DNA of 41,166 nucleotides from Sulfurospirillum sp001602955 (GCA_001602955.1 LVAC01000010.1:1-41166); one strand, 5' to 3'. Counted from the stretch's first letter, positions 1 through 8,787 are shown. Notes: generated by a model from the sequence alone, not told the origin. Program-made: numbers and translations.

Positions 1-99
1 GGGGGGTAGCATATAGCTATTTAGTCAATCCTCTTTTTCTCTCGTTTTTACTTACCTCAAATACACAAAACCCTAAAAAAATATTTTTTGGCGGCTTCT

Positions 100-1062
100 A
101 TGAATGAAGAATCCGTCGAGCGCATCGTAACGAAGATCAAACGTGAGTTTGGCGACGATGTTTTAAAACTTCTCAACGACCCGCTTACGATTGAAGTTAT
201 GTTGAATCCCGACGGCAATCTTTGGGCTGAAAAACTCGGTCAAGAGCCGTTTTGTTTTGGAGCGTTTTCCGAAGCAAAAGCAAAATCGGTTATCGCCAGT
301 ACGGCGACGATTTTAGAAACGGTCGTAAACTCCGAAAACCCTATCCTTGAATGTGAACTTCCGCTTGACGGCTCTCGCTTTGAGGCTCTTTTGCCCCCCG
401 TCGTGTCTGCTCCGGTTTTTACTATCCGAAAAAAAGCCTCAAAAATTTTCACACTTGAAGACTATGTAAATTCGCAAGTTCTAGAACAAAATCAAAGTGA
501 TTTTATTAAAGCCGCAATTCAAGCGCGCAAGAACATCTTAGTCGTCGGCGGTACTCAAACGGGTAAAACGACGTTTTCTAACGCCGTTTTAGACGGCATC
601 GCAACGATCAACCCCGATCATCGGATTATCATAATCGAAGATACGTCCGAACTACAATGCGCCGCAAAAAACAAAGTTTTTTTAAGATCAACGATTCGCG
701 TGAGCATGCAAGATCTCTTAAAAGCGACGATGCGTTTACGCCCCGACCGTATTATCGTCGGCGAAACACGGGGAAAAGAGGCTCTCGATCTTTTAAAAGC
801 TTGGAATACCGGACACCCCGGTGGACTTGCGACGGTACACGCAAGTTCCGCGAAAGGAGGATTAAAAAGGTTAGAACAGCTAATTAGCGAAATTTCTAGT
901 GCCAACATGGCGGAATTGATCGCCGAGGCGGTTAACGTTGTGATTTACATGGAAAAAACGCCAAACGGAAGAAAAATTAAAGAAATTGTCGAAGTCGCCG
1001 GCTTTGACAAAAAACAACAAGATTACGTCATTTTCAATCCATTTCAAATCATTAAGGAGTAA
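100..1062 (+). CDS. trbB: TrbB/VirB11-family conjugation ATPase
   Basis: This is a cytoplasmic hexameric ATPase that powers the P-type mating-pair T4SS and switches it between pilus assembly and DNA transfer. Numbering from the upstream TTG (88), Walker A GGTQTGKT is at about residues 154-161. An Asp-box-like IIIEDTSELQ follows near 182-191, then the TrbB signature RLRPDRIIVGETRG near 217-229 and the AWNTGHPGGLATVHA stretch near 238-252 with the conserved His. The length of 320 aa is normal for TrbB. ATG at 100 was preferred over the in-frame TTG at 88, which has no Shine-Dalgarno; neither start has a strong one. It heads the transfer operon, followed 4 bases later by trbC. The closest relative by motif wording is RP4 TrbB rather than Agrobacterium VirB11. 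Function is certain; the start is less so. Confidence 0.95.
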   Translation: MNEESVERIVTKIKREFGDDVLKLLNDPLTIEVMLNPDGNLWAEKLGQEPFCFGAFSEAKAKSVIASTATILETVVNSENPILECELPLDGSRFEALLPPVVSAPVFTIRKKASKIFTLEDYVNSQVLEQNQSDFIKAAIQARKNILVVGGTQTGKTTFSNAVLDGIATINPDHRIIIIEDTSELQCAAKNKVFLRSTIRVSMQDLLKATMRLRPDRIIVGETRGKEALDLLKAWNTGHPGGLATVHASSAKGGLKRLEQLISEISSANMAELIAEAVNVVIYMEKTPNGRKIKEIVEVAGFDKKQQDYVIFNPFQIIKE

Positions 1063-1066
1063 CAAA

Positions 1067-1363
1067 GTGAAAAAATATTTTTTCGTGTTTTTTTGGTTAG
1101 GGCTTGGGGTCGCAATGGCTTCGACCTCTTCGCAAGGGTTGCCGTGGGAAGACGGTTTAACGACAATTAAAAATAGTATCACCGGACCGGTTGCATCGAT
1201 TATCTCTCTTTTAGCGATCGTCGCTTCCGGCGTCGGTTTGGTTTTCGGCGGCGAATTTAGCGGTTTCGTAAAAACGTTGCTTTACATCGTTTTAGTCGTT
1301 TCGGTTATCGTCGGTGCGGCAAACATTCTCGCAATCGTTAATTCTAGCGGCATGATGATTTAG
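1067..1363 (+). CDS. trbC: TrbC/VirB2-like conjugative pilin
   Basis: This small 98-aa protein is the expected major subunit of the conjugative (T4SS) pilus. It starts at GTG, preceded by AAGGAG at 1054-1059; the open frame extends further upstream into trbB, but that start has no ribosome site. A signal-like hydrophobic N-terminus ends around AMA-STSSQG (residues 17-20). Two long hydrophobic segments follow (about 36-59 and 66-91) separated by a short GGEFSGF loop, which is the VirB2/TrbC architecture. Its position between trbB and trbD supports the call. RP4 TrbC is cyclised by TraF, and a TraF homologue is encoded at 29469, so similar processing is possible; that is inference. Confidence 0.9.
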   Translation: MKKYFFVFFWLGLGVAMASTSSQGLPWEDGLTTIKNSITGPVASIISLLAIVASGVGLVFGGEFSGFVKTLLYIVLVVSVIVGAANILAIVNSSGMMI

Positions 1364-1372
1364 GTCTAGAGC

Positions 1373-1660
1373 ATGGAAAATTTACAAACGGTTGAAATTT
1401 ATTCGGCTTTGAATCGACCGAATCTTATTTTCGGTTGCGATCGCGAACTTATTTTAATGAGCGGCGTTATCGCCTTTGCTTTGGTGTTTTCGGGTATGAC
1501 GATTTTATCGTCTATGATCGGCATCGCAATTTTATTTTTTAACGGTTTTTTTTTGCGCATGATGGCAAAGAGCGACCCAAAAATGCGTGATGTTTTTATG
1601 CGCCAAATAAAATATAAAAAGTTCTATTTTGCTAGATCTACGCCGTTTGTAAAGGATTAA
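1373..1660 (+). CDS. trbD: TrbD/VirB3-like inner-membrane protein
   Basis: This 95-aa protein has the N-terminal signature seen in TrbD/VirB3 (YSALNRPNLIFGCDREL, residues 10-26), followed by a hydrophobic pair (about 30-58) and a basic C-terminal tail (MRQIKYKKFYFARS). VirB3/TrbD associates with the VirB4/TrbE ATPase at the inner membrane and is often fused to it. Here it is separate and directly upstream of trbE, with a 3-base gap. The length is normal for the family. Confidence 0.9.
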   Translation: MENLQTVEIYSALNRPNLIFGCDRELILMSGVIAFALVFSGMTILSSMIGIAILFFNGFFLRMMAKSDPKMRDVFMRQIKYKKFYFARSTPFVKD

Positions 1661-1663
1661 ACA

Positions 1664-4123
1664 ATGCTCGCACTTAAGGAATTTAGAAATACAGCACAAG
1701 CCTTTCCCGACATCTTGAACTATGCAAGTTTTATCGATGACGGGATATTGCTAAACAAAGACGGAAGCTTAACCGCCGGTTTTTATTATCGTGCCGGAGA
1801 TATTAGCTCGATGACGCATGCCGATCGCAATTCCTTAAGTGCAAAAATAAACGCTTTACTCGTTCGCCTTGGGAACGGTTGGGCGGTACACGTTGATTGT
1901 GCGCGAATCCGAACGGAAAATTATTTACTCGGAAAAACACATTACACCGAGGCAATTCCTAAAATTTTAGAAAACGAACGTAAACAGTATTTTGAAAATG
2001 TTGAGCATTTTGAGAATATTTTTACGATGATTTTTACGTATTTGCCGCCCTCAAAAAACGTTACGAAAATTGTTGATATGATGGTTGTAGACGAGGGTAT
2101 GCAAAAAAACCAGAACGAAAGAATTGTTGAATACTTTAAAAATCAAATTTCGGAGCTTGAGAGAACTTTATCGATTTTTATAAAAGTCGAACGTATGCGA
2201 CAAAGGGTTGCACAAGACGAATTTAATAATGAATATATTCTCGATGATCTGCTTGAATACATTCATTTTTGTATTTGTGGCGAACGACAAAGGGTTATTT
2301 TACCGAGTATCGCAATGTACCTTGATTGTCTTGTCGGTGCAAAACAATTCACGACCGGACTCCGACCGAAAATTGACGATCATTTTATCGGTGTCGTTGC
2401 GATCGAGGGTTTTCCGAGTGAAAGTTACCCTAATATTTTAAATGCGCTAACCGAACTTGATTTCGACTACCGCTTTAACACGCGCTTTATCTTCCAAGAT
2501 ACGCAAACGGCGATTAGCGCGCTTAACAAATATCGAAAAAAATGGAAACAAAAAGAGCGCGGTTGGCTTGATGAACTTCTCGATCGTCCGATTAAGAGGC
2601 TCGATCAACACGCCGTTAGCATGGTCGCTCAAATCGATAGTGCGATAACTGAAATTAATAGCGGTCTTCTTGCTTACGGCTACTATTCCGCTAATATCGT
2701 CGTTTTTGATAAAAGTAGCGAAAGGCTCGAAGAAAACCTTAAAACGATCAAATCTATTTTAGAAAAATTAGGCTTTGTGGCACGCGTTGAAAACATCAAT
2801 GCGGTTGAAGCGTATCTCGGCTCTTTGCCCGGATTCGTTTATCCGAATTTACGCCGCCCTGTTATTAGCACGTTTAACTTAACGCATTTAATACCGCTTG
2901 CCGCGGTATGGTCGGGCGAAAAATATAATCCGTGCGATAAATATCCGCCCGAAAGTCCGGCACTTATGCAAGTAGTCACCGGCGGGCGAACGCCGTTTCG
3001 TTTAAATCTTCATGTCGGCGATTTGGGGCATACGCTTGTTCTCGGTCCGACCGGCGCGGGTAAATCCACTTTTCTCGCAAACTTGCTTTTAAATTTTCAA
3101 AAATATCGTAACGCCCGAATCTTTGCCTTTGATAAAGGTCGGTCGTTGCTTGCCTCGACTTTAGCAAGCGGCGGGACACACTATGACGTCGCCGCCGATA
3201 ATTCGGCTCTCTCTTTTGCCCCTCTTGGCAATATTAAAACTTCCGCACAGATTGCATGGGCGGAAATGTGGGTAGAAACATGTTTAAGCTTACAAGAGGT
3301 TGTTATTACGCCTCGCGATCGAAAGCTTATACATGAAGCGTTAATTTCGCACATTAACACAAGCTCGACCTCTTTAACCGAATTTATTTCTTCCTTACAA
3401 GATGAAAATTTGCGCGACGCCATGACGCATTACAGCGTTAGCGGATCTGCCGGATTTTTACTCGATAGCGTCGAGGATAAGCTCGACCTAAAAAATAGAA
3501 TAACGACGTTTGAAATGGAAGATTTAATGAACTTAGGAGAGAAAAACATTATCCCGACGTTGCTTTATCTTTTTTATCGTATCGAGCAGAGCTTAGACGG
3601 AAGCCCGACGATGATAATCCTCGACGAGGCTTGGATTGCATTAGGACACCGTGTTTTTAAAAACAAAATCGTCGAATGGTTGAAAGTTTTACGAAAGGCA
3701 AATTGTTTTGTCGTCTTGGCGACGCAATCGCTTAGCGATGCTTCCGGTAGCGGTATCCTTGACGTTCTGCAAGAATCATGTCCGACAAAGATATTTTTAC
3801 CGAACAACGAGGCATTTAACAAAGGAAGCGACAATACGTTAGGGCCGTATGATTTTTATAAAATCTTTGGTCTTAACGACGTTCAGATCGGCATTATCGC
3901 AAACGCAATACCAAAACGGGAATATTACTATCTATCGTCCTTAGGTTCGCGATTGTTTGAGCTTGCTCTCGGTCGCGTAAACTTAGCATTTACCGCCGCC
4001 GGCGACAAAATAAGCGTAAAGCGGATTAAAGAACTTTACGCAAAAGACGCGAAAAATTGGGCTTTTAAATGGCTCGAAGAAAAAAATATCGATTACAAAA
4101 TTTATTATGAGGGGGTTGCATAA
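1664..4123 (+). CDS. trbE: TrbE/VirB4 conjugation ATPase
   Basis: This 819-aa protein is the largest T4SS ATPase and drives pilin extraction and substrate translocation at the cytoplasmic face. The N-terminal half matches the CagE/TrbE/VirB N domain. Walker A GPTGAGKST lies near residue 462, and Walker B MIILDEAW near 649-656 is followed by the VLATQSLSDASGSG stretch typical of VirB4 proteins. The length is right for TrbE. The stop overlaps the next start (ATAATG at 4121-4126), suggesting translational coupling to trbM. No disruption is seen. Confidence 0.95.
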   Translation: MLALKEFRNTAQAFPDILNYASFIDDGILLNKDGSLTAGFYYRAGDISSMTHADRNSLSAKINALLVRLGNGWAVHVDCARIRTENYLLGKTHYTEAIPKILENERKQYFENVEHFENIFTMIFTYLPPSKNVTKIVDMMVVDEGMQKNQNERIVEYFKNQISELERTLSIFIKVERMRQRVAQDEFNNEYILDDLLEYIHFCICGERQRVILPSIAMYLDCLVGAKQFTTGLRPKIDDHFIGVVAIEGFPSESYPNILNALTELDFDYRFNTRFIFQDTQTAISALNKYRKKWKQKERGWLDELLDRPIKRLDQHAVSMVAQIDSAITEINSGLLAYGYYSANIVVFDKSSERLEENLKTIKSILEKLGFVARVENINAVEAYLGSLPGFVYPNLRRPVISTFNLTHLIPLAAVWSGEKYNPCDKYPPESPALMQVVTGGRTPFRLNLHVGDLGHTLVLGPTGAGKSTFLANLLLNFQKYRNARIFAFDKGRSLLASTLASGGTHYDVAADNSALSFAPLGNIKTSAQIAWAEMWVETCLSLQEVVITPRDRKLIHEALISHINTSSTSLTEFISSLQDENLRDAMTHYSVSGSAGFLLDSVEDKLDLKNRITTFEMEDLMNLGEKNIIPTLLYLFYRIEQSLDGSPTMIILDEAWIALGHRVFKNKIVEWLKVLRKANCFVVLATQSLSDASGSGILDVLQESCPTKIFLPNNEAFNKGSDNTLGPYDFYKIFGLNDVQIGIIANAIPKREYYYLSSLGSRLFELALGRVNLAFTAAGDKISVKRIKELYAKDAKNWAFKWLEEKNIDYKIYYEGVA

Positions 4124-4686
4124 TGCGACGAAGAGTTCTTTTCTCGACTGTTTTAGCTTCTTTAATGCTAAGCGGAGTTTATGCCGACGACTTTTTAACC
4201 GGCGATACAAAATTATCGTGTGAGGCGATTTTATGCTTAAGCTCTTCGACGCGTCCAAGCGAATGCAGTCCGTCTTTAAATAGGTACTTTTCGATTAATG
4301 CGAAAAAGTGGAAAGATACCGTTAAAAAACGCAAAGCCTTTTTACAACTTTGCCCGACGGACAACACCGACACAAGCGCACTTGCTTCGACACTTTACAC
4401 CGCCGAAGATCAAGCAAGCTTTAATAACTATAGAGACAACGTTCTAGCCTCAAGCTCCGATCCAAGCGCGTGTACCGCCGACGCATTAAACAACAACATC
4501 GAAACGTCTTACGAGGACTTTCCTCGTAGCTATCGCATTAGCCCCGAAATTCCATCTTCGTGCTCTGCGATTTACGATAGCGTCTATTCGGATATTGCGC
4601 GACCTACGTACGTGTGCAACGGCGAATATTACAAAACACCCACGGAAGCAAAAAAGATGACGTGTTGGGTTGGAGGCACAAAATGA
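4123..4686 (+). CDS. trbM: TrbM-like periplasmic conjugation protein
   Basis: This 187-aa protein has a signal peptide (about 1-21, ending VYA-DD) followed by the TrbM/KikA family core: GDTKLSCEAILCLSS and RPSECSPSLNRYFSI (about residues 26-60). Paired cysteines (CEAILC, SEC, LC, SC, VC, TC) suggest disulfides in the periplasm. TrbM is a standard member of the P-type trb cluster with a poorly defined role. It lies after trbE rather than at the end of the cluster as in RP4. It overlaps the following BRO-N gene by four bases (ATGA at 4683-4686). Confidence 0.85.
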   Translation: MRRRVLFSTVLASLMLSGVYADDFLTGDTKLSCEAILCLSSSTRPSECSPSLNRYFSINAKKWKDTVKKRKAFLQLCPTDNTDTSALASTLYTAEDQASFNNYRDNVLASSSDPSACTADALNNNIETSYEDFPRSYRISPEIPSSCSAIYDSVYSDIARPTYVCNGEYYKTPTEAKKMTCWVGGTK

Positions 4687-5234
4687 CCAGTAACGTAACT
4701 TTATTTAATAATGCTTCCTTTGGAAATGTAAGAGTGATTGCCGATGACATGTTTAAACCGCTTTTTTGTTTAAAAGATGTTGCCACAATTTTAAATATAA
4801 ACAATCCTAAAGTAAGCCGTTTTAATCTATCTGATAGGGGGGTACATAAAATGTACCTCCCCACAAAAAGCGGTAATCAAGAAATAACTTTCATAGACGA
4901 GCCTAATCTATATCGTTTAATTTTTCGCTCAAATAAAAGGGAAGCGATTGCTTTTCAAAATTGGGTATTTGAGGAAGTCTTACCGACTATTAGGAAGCAA
5001 GGCTTTTACTCTGCGGCTCAAGCTCCAGCACCCCAACAACTCGAAAACAAACGAAAACTTGATTTACCAAACGCGGAGTTTAGAGAAGTCCTTGAGAGTA
5101 GCATCTCAAAACTAGAAGAAAAAAACAATTGCACTTTCGTTGAGCTTATCGAATACGACGTTCGACAAACTTTTAAAAACGGCAAAGTCGAAACATACAA
5201 AAAAGTTAGTTTTACTTCACGATCGAAGGATTGA
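4683..5234 (+). CDS. BRO-N domain protein (phage antirepressor-like) inside the trb operon
   Basis: This is a predicted 183-aa DNA-binding protein. Residues about 8-105 read as a BRO N-terminal domain: VRVIADDMFKPLFCLKDVAT, then EAIAFQNWVFEEVLPTIRKQG, the classic end of the domain. The C-terminal 70 residues match nothing I recognise. The start is the ATG overlapping the trbM stop, with GGAGG about 8 bases upstream; the frame stays open further upstream but without a ribosome site. Base composition in the first half is more AT-rich than the flanking trb genes, which suggests later acquisition. BRO-N proteins are usually phage or viral regulators, so its role between trbM and trbJ is unknown. 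Regulation of transfer genes is one possibility. Confidence 0.85.
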   Translation: MTSNVTLFNNASFGNVRVIADDMFKPLFCLKDVATILNINNPKVSRFNLSDRGVHKMYLPTKSGNQEITFIDEPNLYRLIFRSNKREAIAFQNWVFEEVLPTIRKQGFYSAAQAPAPQQLENKRKLDLPNAEFREVLESSISKLEEKNNCTFVELIEYDVRQTFKNGKVETYKKVSFTSRSKD

Positions 5235-5237
5235 AAA

Positions 5238-6020
5238 ATGCGCAAAATTTCTTTACATGTAACGTTAAGTTTCTTACTAAGTACCGCGGCAGTTGCCGCC
5301 GGTATTCCTACGATAGACGTTGCGGCAATCGCACAAGCGGTTATGAATTACGAGCAACAAATTAAGGATTATGCAAATCAGGTGTCGCAACTTCAACAGC
5401 AAGTTCGCATGGTTGAAATGCAATCCCAAAATCTTAAGACGCTTGATAGCTACAGCTTGGAAAATTTAGGCTCTGCTTTGTATCGACAAAAGCAAGTCAT
5501 GAACGGTCTTAACGCGATAAGTTACGATGCCGGAAACGTGTCCTCAAAATTTGAGAGCACGTACAAAGATTATGACGGCTATAGCAGTGAGTTTAGTTCA
5601 GCAAGCAATCAAGCGGCGCGTAATACGGCATACTCCGATCGCTACAAACAAATCAACGAAACAAATCAAAATACGCTCAACGGTACTATGCAAAAGCTTC
5701 AATTATCTTACGATGATCTCGATAGTGAGAGCAGTACGATCGCGGCTCTTAAAAAACGCTCCGACGATGCGGAGGGTAATCTCCAAGTTTTACAAGCGAC
5801 AAACGACCTTTTAACGTATCTGATCGATGAAATCCGAAAACTTCGAGTTACAACAATGGATCAAACGAACGCGATCGCAAATTATCTTGCGGCGCAAAAT
5901 AATGAGAAAATATTAGCACAAGCAATCGAAGAAAAAATGGATAATAAAGACAATAGAAAAAATATTTACGACACAAACGAAAATATGCAAGATTTTGTTA
6001 GAAAAGTAGGGGCAAAATAA
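5238..6020 (+). CDS. trbJ: TrbJ/VirB5-like pilus-tip protein
   Basis: This 260-aa secreted coiled-coil protein has a signal peptide (about 1-21, ending AVAAG-IP). The family-typical N-terminus follows: IDVAAIAQAVMNYEQQIKDY, then long heptad-rich Gln/Asn helices. TrbJ is the P-type counterpart of VirB5, a minor pilus component that may contact recipients. The C-terminal tail (DNKDNRKNIYDTNENMQDF, about residues 236-254) is encoded by a 65-bp segment repeated 327 bp downstream in the eexN gene. It is followed, after a 48-bp gap, by the eexN lipoprotein. Confidence 0.88.
   Translation: MRKISLHVTLSFLLSTAAVAAGIPTIDVAAIAQAVMNYEQQIKDYANQVSQLQQQVRMVEMQSQNLKTLDSYSLENLGSALYRQKQVMNGLNAISYDAGNVSSKFESTYKDYDGYSSEFSSASNQAARNTAYSDRYKQINETNQNTLNGTMQKLQLSYDDLDSESSTIAALKKRSDDAEGNLQVLQATNDLLTYLIDEIRKLRVTTMDQTNAIANYLAAQNNEKILAQAIEEKMDNKDNRKNIYDTNENMQDFVRKVGAK
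5940..6004 (+). repeat. Direct repeat, copy A (tail of trbJ)
   Basis: This 65-bp segment matches 6267-6331 with three mismatches. The offset is 327 bp (109 codons), and both copies are read in the same frame, giving nearly the same peptide tail (NRKNIYDTNENMQDFVRK) in TrbJ and EexN. Confidence 0.95.
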
Positions 6021-6068
6021 TGATTTGTGCTACAATTTCTTATCATATTACACTTAGAGGAGAACAGG

Positions 6069-6362
6069 GTGAAAATCTTTTTATTCGGGCTATTGAGTTT
6101 AAGTGCCTTAGCATTTCTAACGGGTTGTGGCGAAGAAGCCAAAACGAAAGAATATTACGACACTCATTTAGAGGAAGCAAAAGCGAAAGTGCAAGCGTGC
6201 AAGAAGTTGGAGAAATCCAATGAAGTTCAACAACGTGATTGTCAAAATGCACAAGAAGCTCTATTTGATAATAAACAAAATAGAAAAAATATTTACGACA
6301 CAAACGAAAATATGCAAGATTTTGTTAGGAAACCATCAGAAAACCCTTACAAGCAAAAATAA
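6069..6362 (+). CDS. eexN: EexN-family entry-exclusion lipoprotein with added TrbJ-like tail
   Basis: This 97-aa lipoprotein is expected to block redundant conjugation into cells that already carry the plasmid. It starts at GTG 6069 with AGGAG at 6058-6062; the longer frame from 6027 has no ribosome site. The lipobox ALAFLTGC ends at Cys19-20. Residues about 23-70 match EexN: EYYDTHLEEAKAKVQACKKL and RDCQNAQEALF. Family members normally end soon after NAQEAL. Here the last 30 residues come from the duplicated trbJ segment plus a short unique tail. The position after trbJ is that of RP4 trbK, also an exclusion lipoprotein. Confidence 0.85.
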   Translation: MKIFLFGLLSLSALAFLTGCGEEAKTKEYYDTHLEEAKAKVQACKKLEKSNEVQQRDCQNAQEALFDNKQNRKNIYDTNENMQDFVRKPSENPYKQK

Positions 6363-7554
6363 TAATTTAAACTTTAAAAGAGTAAATCTTTTTTTTAAAT
6401 TTTTACTCTTTTTTCTTCTTTCTTCTTCTTCTCTTTTTGCAATAGAAAGTAGTACAAGTGTACTAAGAATAATAGATAGCGGTTTACAATCTTGGATTCC
6501 AACCGTAAAAAATGCATGTCTTTGGATATTTTCCGCACTTACTCTTATAGATTGGGTTTGGTCGTTTGGAAAGATGGCTCTTAGCGGATTTGAATTTGGC
6601 GAATTTCTCGCAACGCTCATAAAAAAAATCATGTACGTCGGGATTTTTGTCTTTTTATTTAACGTGGATTCTTGGTTAAACATTCTTTTTAATAGCTTTT
6701 CACAACTTGCTATGAACGTTAGTGGTGGTACTTCTGTAACACCAAATAATATTATTTCTAATGCGTTTGAAATTTTAATGGCAATTTGGGATTCGTCTAC
6801 TTGGTGGAACGTTCCTAAGAATCTTCTTATTTTAATCTGCGGTCTAATTATCTTAATTGCTTTCGTCTTTATGGCAATAGATTTTGTGCTTGTTTACGTT
6901 AAATTTTACCTAATGAACGTCATTATCTATTTTGCTTTGGCGTTAGGCGGGCTTGAACACTTTAAACAAATCGGATTAAACCCGATTCTTGCCGCTATTA
7001 AAGTCGGTGTCGAACTTTTTGTAATTCAAGGGCTTATGGCACTTGCTATTAATTCGATTAAAGCCGCCTTTTCCGAATTACAAGCGGGCGTAAGCTTCGA
7101 TCTCGTTCTCCAAGTTCTCGTTATGTCTTTAATCTTTGCCGTTATCACAAAGCTTGTGCCGACCGTAATCGAAGCCGTTTTTCAGGGGTCTATCGGCGAT
7201 AGTAGTGCGGCGTCTAGCGGATTTAAAGCCGTTGCCGCCATGATGGGGGGAATGGCCGCCGGAACGGTTGCCGGAAGTATCGGTACGACGAGAGCTATTG
7301 CCGCGGCACGAGCTTTAGATATTGCGGAGGGGGGATCCGGTGGACTCCGCGGTATTGCTAAAAACTTAATAAACACCGGAGGCGAACATCTTAAAGAGAA
7401 TATGTCGCGCGGACGTATGCCTAACGATGTCGCAAATCGACTACAAACAAAAGCGAAAGACATCAAAACGGCAAGCGGGGAAATAAGCGGCGGTAAAAGC
7501 GGCGGCGATAGCTCTAAAAATGAAACTTATCACTCGGGTGTAGGAGCTAAATAA
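6220..7554 (+). CDS. trbL: TrbL/VirB6-like polytopic membrane protein
   Basis: This inner-membrane component of the T4SS channel has several long hydrophobic segments between about residues 55 and 325. The family-typical loop with small residues (FQGSIGDSSAASSGFKAVAA) follows, then a Gly/Ala-rich and then hydrophilic cytoplasmic tail. The first ATG in frame (6220, GGAG at 6209-6212) lies inside eexN. The true signal-like hydrophobic start (NLFFKFLLFFLLSSSSLFA, about residues 56-74) has no ATG, GTG or TTG in frame between ATG 6247 and itself. The 5' end therefore overlaps eexN by up to 143 bases and contains the duplicated trbJ segment read in another frame. The core assignment is firm; the start is doubtful. 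Confidence 0.88.
   Translation: MKFNNVIVKMHKKLYLIINKIEKIFTTQTKICKILLGNHQKTLTSKNNNLNFKRVNLFFKFLLFFLLSSSSLFAIESSTSVLRIIDSGLQSWIPTVKNACLWIFSALTLIDWVWSFGKMALSGFEFGEFLATLIKKIMYVGIFVFLFNVDSWLNILFNSFSQLAMNVSGGTSVTPNNIISNAFEILMAIWDSSTWWNVPKNLLILICGLIILIAFVFMAIDFVLVYVKFYLMNVIIYFALALGGLEHFKQIGLNPILAAIKVGVELFVIQGLMALAINSIKAAFSELQAGVSFDLVLQVLVMSLIFAVITKLVPTVIEAVFQGSIGDSSAASSGFKAVAAMMGGMAAGTVAGSIGTTRAIAAARALDIAEGGSGGLRGIAKNLINTGGEHLKENMSRGRMPNDVANRLQTKAKDIKTASGEISGGKSGGDSSKNETYHSGVGAK
6267..6331 (+). repeat. Direct repeat, copy B (end of eexN, start region of trbL)
   Basis: This is the second copy of the 65-bp segment. In the eexN frame it adds a TrbJ-like tail after the point where EexN proteins usually end. 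In the trbL frame it is read as an unusual, probably dispensable N-terminal extension. Confidence 0.95.
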
Positions 7555-8783
7555 TGTCCCTTGAGATTTCAAGTTCTCCGTCTCAACTTAATAGCGGCAA
7601 TAAACGCCTTACGAAAGTGCCGCTAATTATCATTGGGATAATGATTTTATTGATTTTATTTTCGGTTGTATACGCCGCAATCGTTAGAAAACAAAATCAA
7701 TCTCGACAAGAGCCGGTCGTTGCCGAAGAGTCAAAGAAACAAGCACAAGGGAACGCAAAAGATATTAATAATTACATCGATGCCTTATCTCAAGACGTAA
7801 AACCTACCGCTCCGGTCGTTCCGATTGAAACACCCCAAAATGAAATAAAAGAAACAAATCACGCTCCCAAGACGCCGCCGCCGCTTGGTACACAAAAAAG
7901 AGGCGAAGCGATGCAAGATCAAACCGATCAAAAAGAGCTACAAATGAAGAAAGATATGCGCTTAAAAGCATTGATCGCCGCATCGAATATTAAGACGCAA
8001 GCACGCCAAAACGAAAATGCTCAAACGCAAAGCGCAAAGCCGGCGGCGCAAAATCTTAACGATGCACTTACCGCATCGATCGCGGCGGCGGCAAGCAAAA
8101 CAAACGAAAAAATGAGTGAACAAGAAGCGACCGAGTTTTTAAAAAGAACGGCAAACAAAGGGTACTTACAACAAAAGAAAGAGAAGCCGATTAGCCCGTA
8201 CGAACTAAAAGCCGGTTGGATTATTCCCGCCGTTCTTATTACCGGCATTAACTCCGATCTTCCCGGAAGTATTCTTGCTCAAATTAGCCAAAATGTCTAT
8301 GACACCGCAACGGGAAAATACCTTTTGATTCCGCAAGGTACGAAAGCCGTAGGCGAATATAAATCTAACATCGTTTACGGGCAAGAACGCGTTCTAACCG
8401 CGTGGACGAAACTTATTTTTCCTAACGGCGACACGTTAAACCTTGAGGGAATGAACGGAACAAGTCAAGACGGCTATAGCGGTTTTACGGATCAAGTCAA
8501 TAATCATTATTTTAGAATTTTCGGAAGCGCGTTTTTGATGTCGTCGATTACCGCCGGTATTGCTTTAAGCGATAAATCATCAAGCAGTAGTAGCGATAAA
8601 GAGACAAACGCCGACAAAGCAATGAGTCAAGCGATCGAACAGATGAGTACGGTCGCAAGCGAAATGATACGAAAAAACATGAACATCGCTCCGACTTTAG
8701 AAATTCGACCCGGTTACAAATTCAATATTTTTGTTACGAAAGACATTATTTTAGAGCCTTTGAGTTTGGAAAAAGGAGAATAG
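7554..8783 (+). CDS. trbI: TrbI/VirB10-like channel protein
   Basis: This 409-aa protein spans the envelope, linking inner-membrane ATPases to the outer-membrane ring. It has one transmembrane segment (about 22-43), then a Gln/Lys/Pro-rich periplasmic linker (about 50-205). The conserved TrbI domain follows: ELKAGWIIPAVLITGINSDL, then YLLIPQGTKAVGEY and the antenna-like region through IFGSAFLMSSITAGIALS. It ends PGYKFNIFVTKDI, as in VirB10 proteins. Its start overlaps the trbL stop by one base. Part of its linker (8008-8025) is identical in DNA to a stretch inside trbH. Confidence 0.95.
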   Translation: MSLEISSSPSQLNSGNKRLTKVPLIIIGIMILLILFSVVYAAIVRKQNQSRQEPVVAEESKKQAQGNAKDINNYIDALSQDVKPTAPVVPIETPQNEIKETNHAPKTPPPLGTQKRGEAMQDQTDQKELQMKKDMRLKALIAASNIKTQARQNENAQTQSAKPAAQNLNDALTASIAAAASKTNEKMSEQEATEFLKRTANKGYLQQKKEKPISPYELKAGWIIPAVLITGINSDLPGSILAQISQNVYDTATGKYLLIPQGTKAVGEYKSNIVYGQERVLTAWTKLIFPNGDTLNLEGMNGTSQDGYSGFTDQVNNHYFRIFGSAFLMSSITAGIALSDKSSSSSSDKETNADKAMSQAIEQMSTVASEMIRKNMNIAPTLEIRPGYKFNIFVTKDIILEPLSLEKGE

Positions 8784-8787
8784 ACGC

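Noticed and set aside
1..87. Promoter directly upstream of trbB
   Set aside because: No convincing -35/-10 pair was found in these 87 bases; the promoter at 41089 on a circular molecule is the better candidate.
88..99. TTG start for trbB, four codons upstream
   Set aside because: No Shine-Dalgarno; ATG at 100 is equally compatible with the family.
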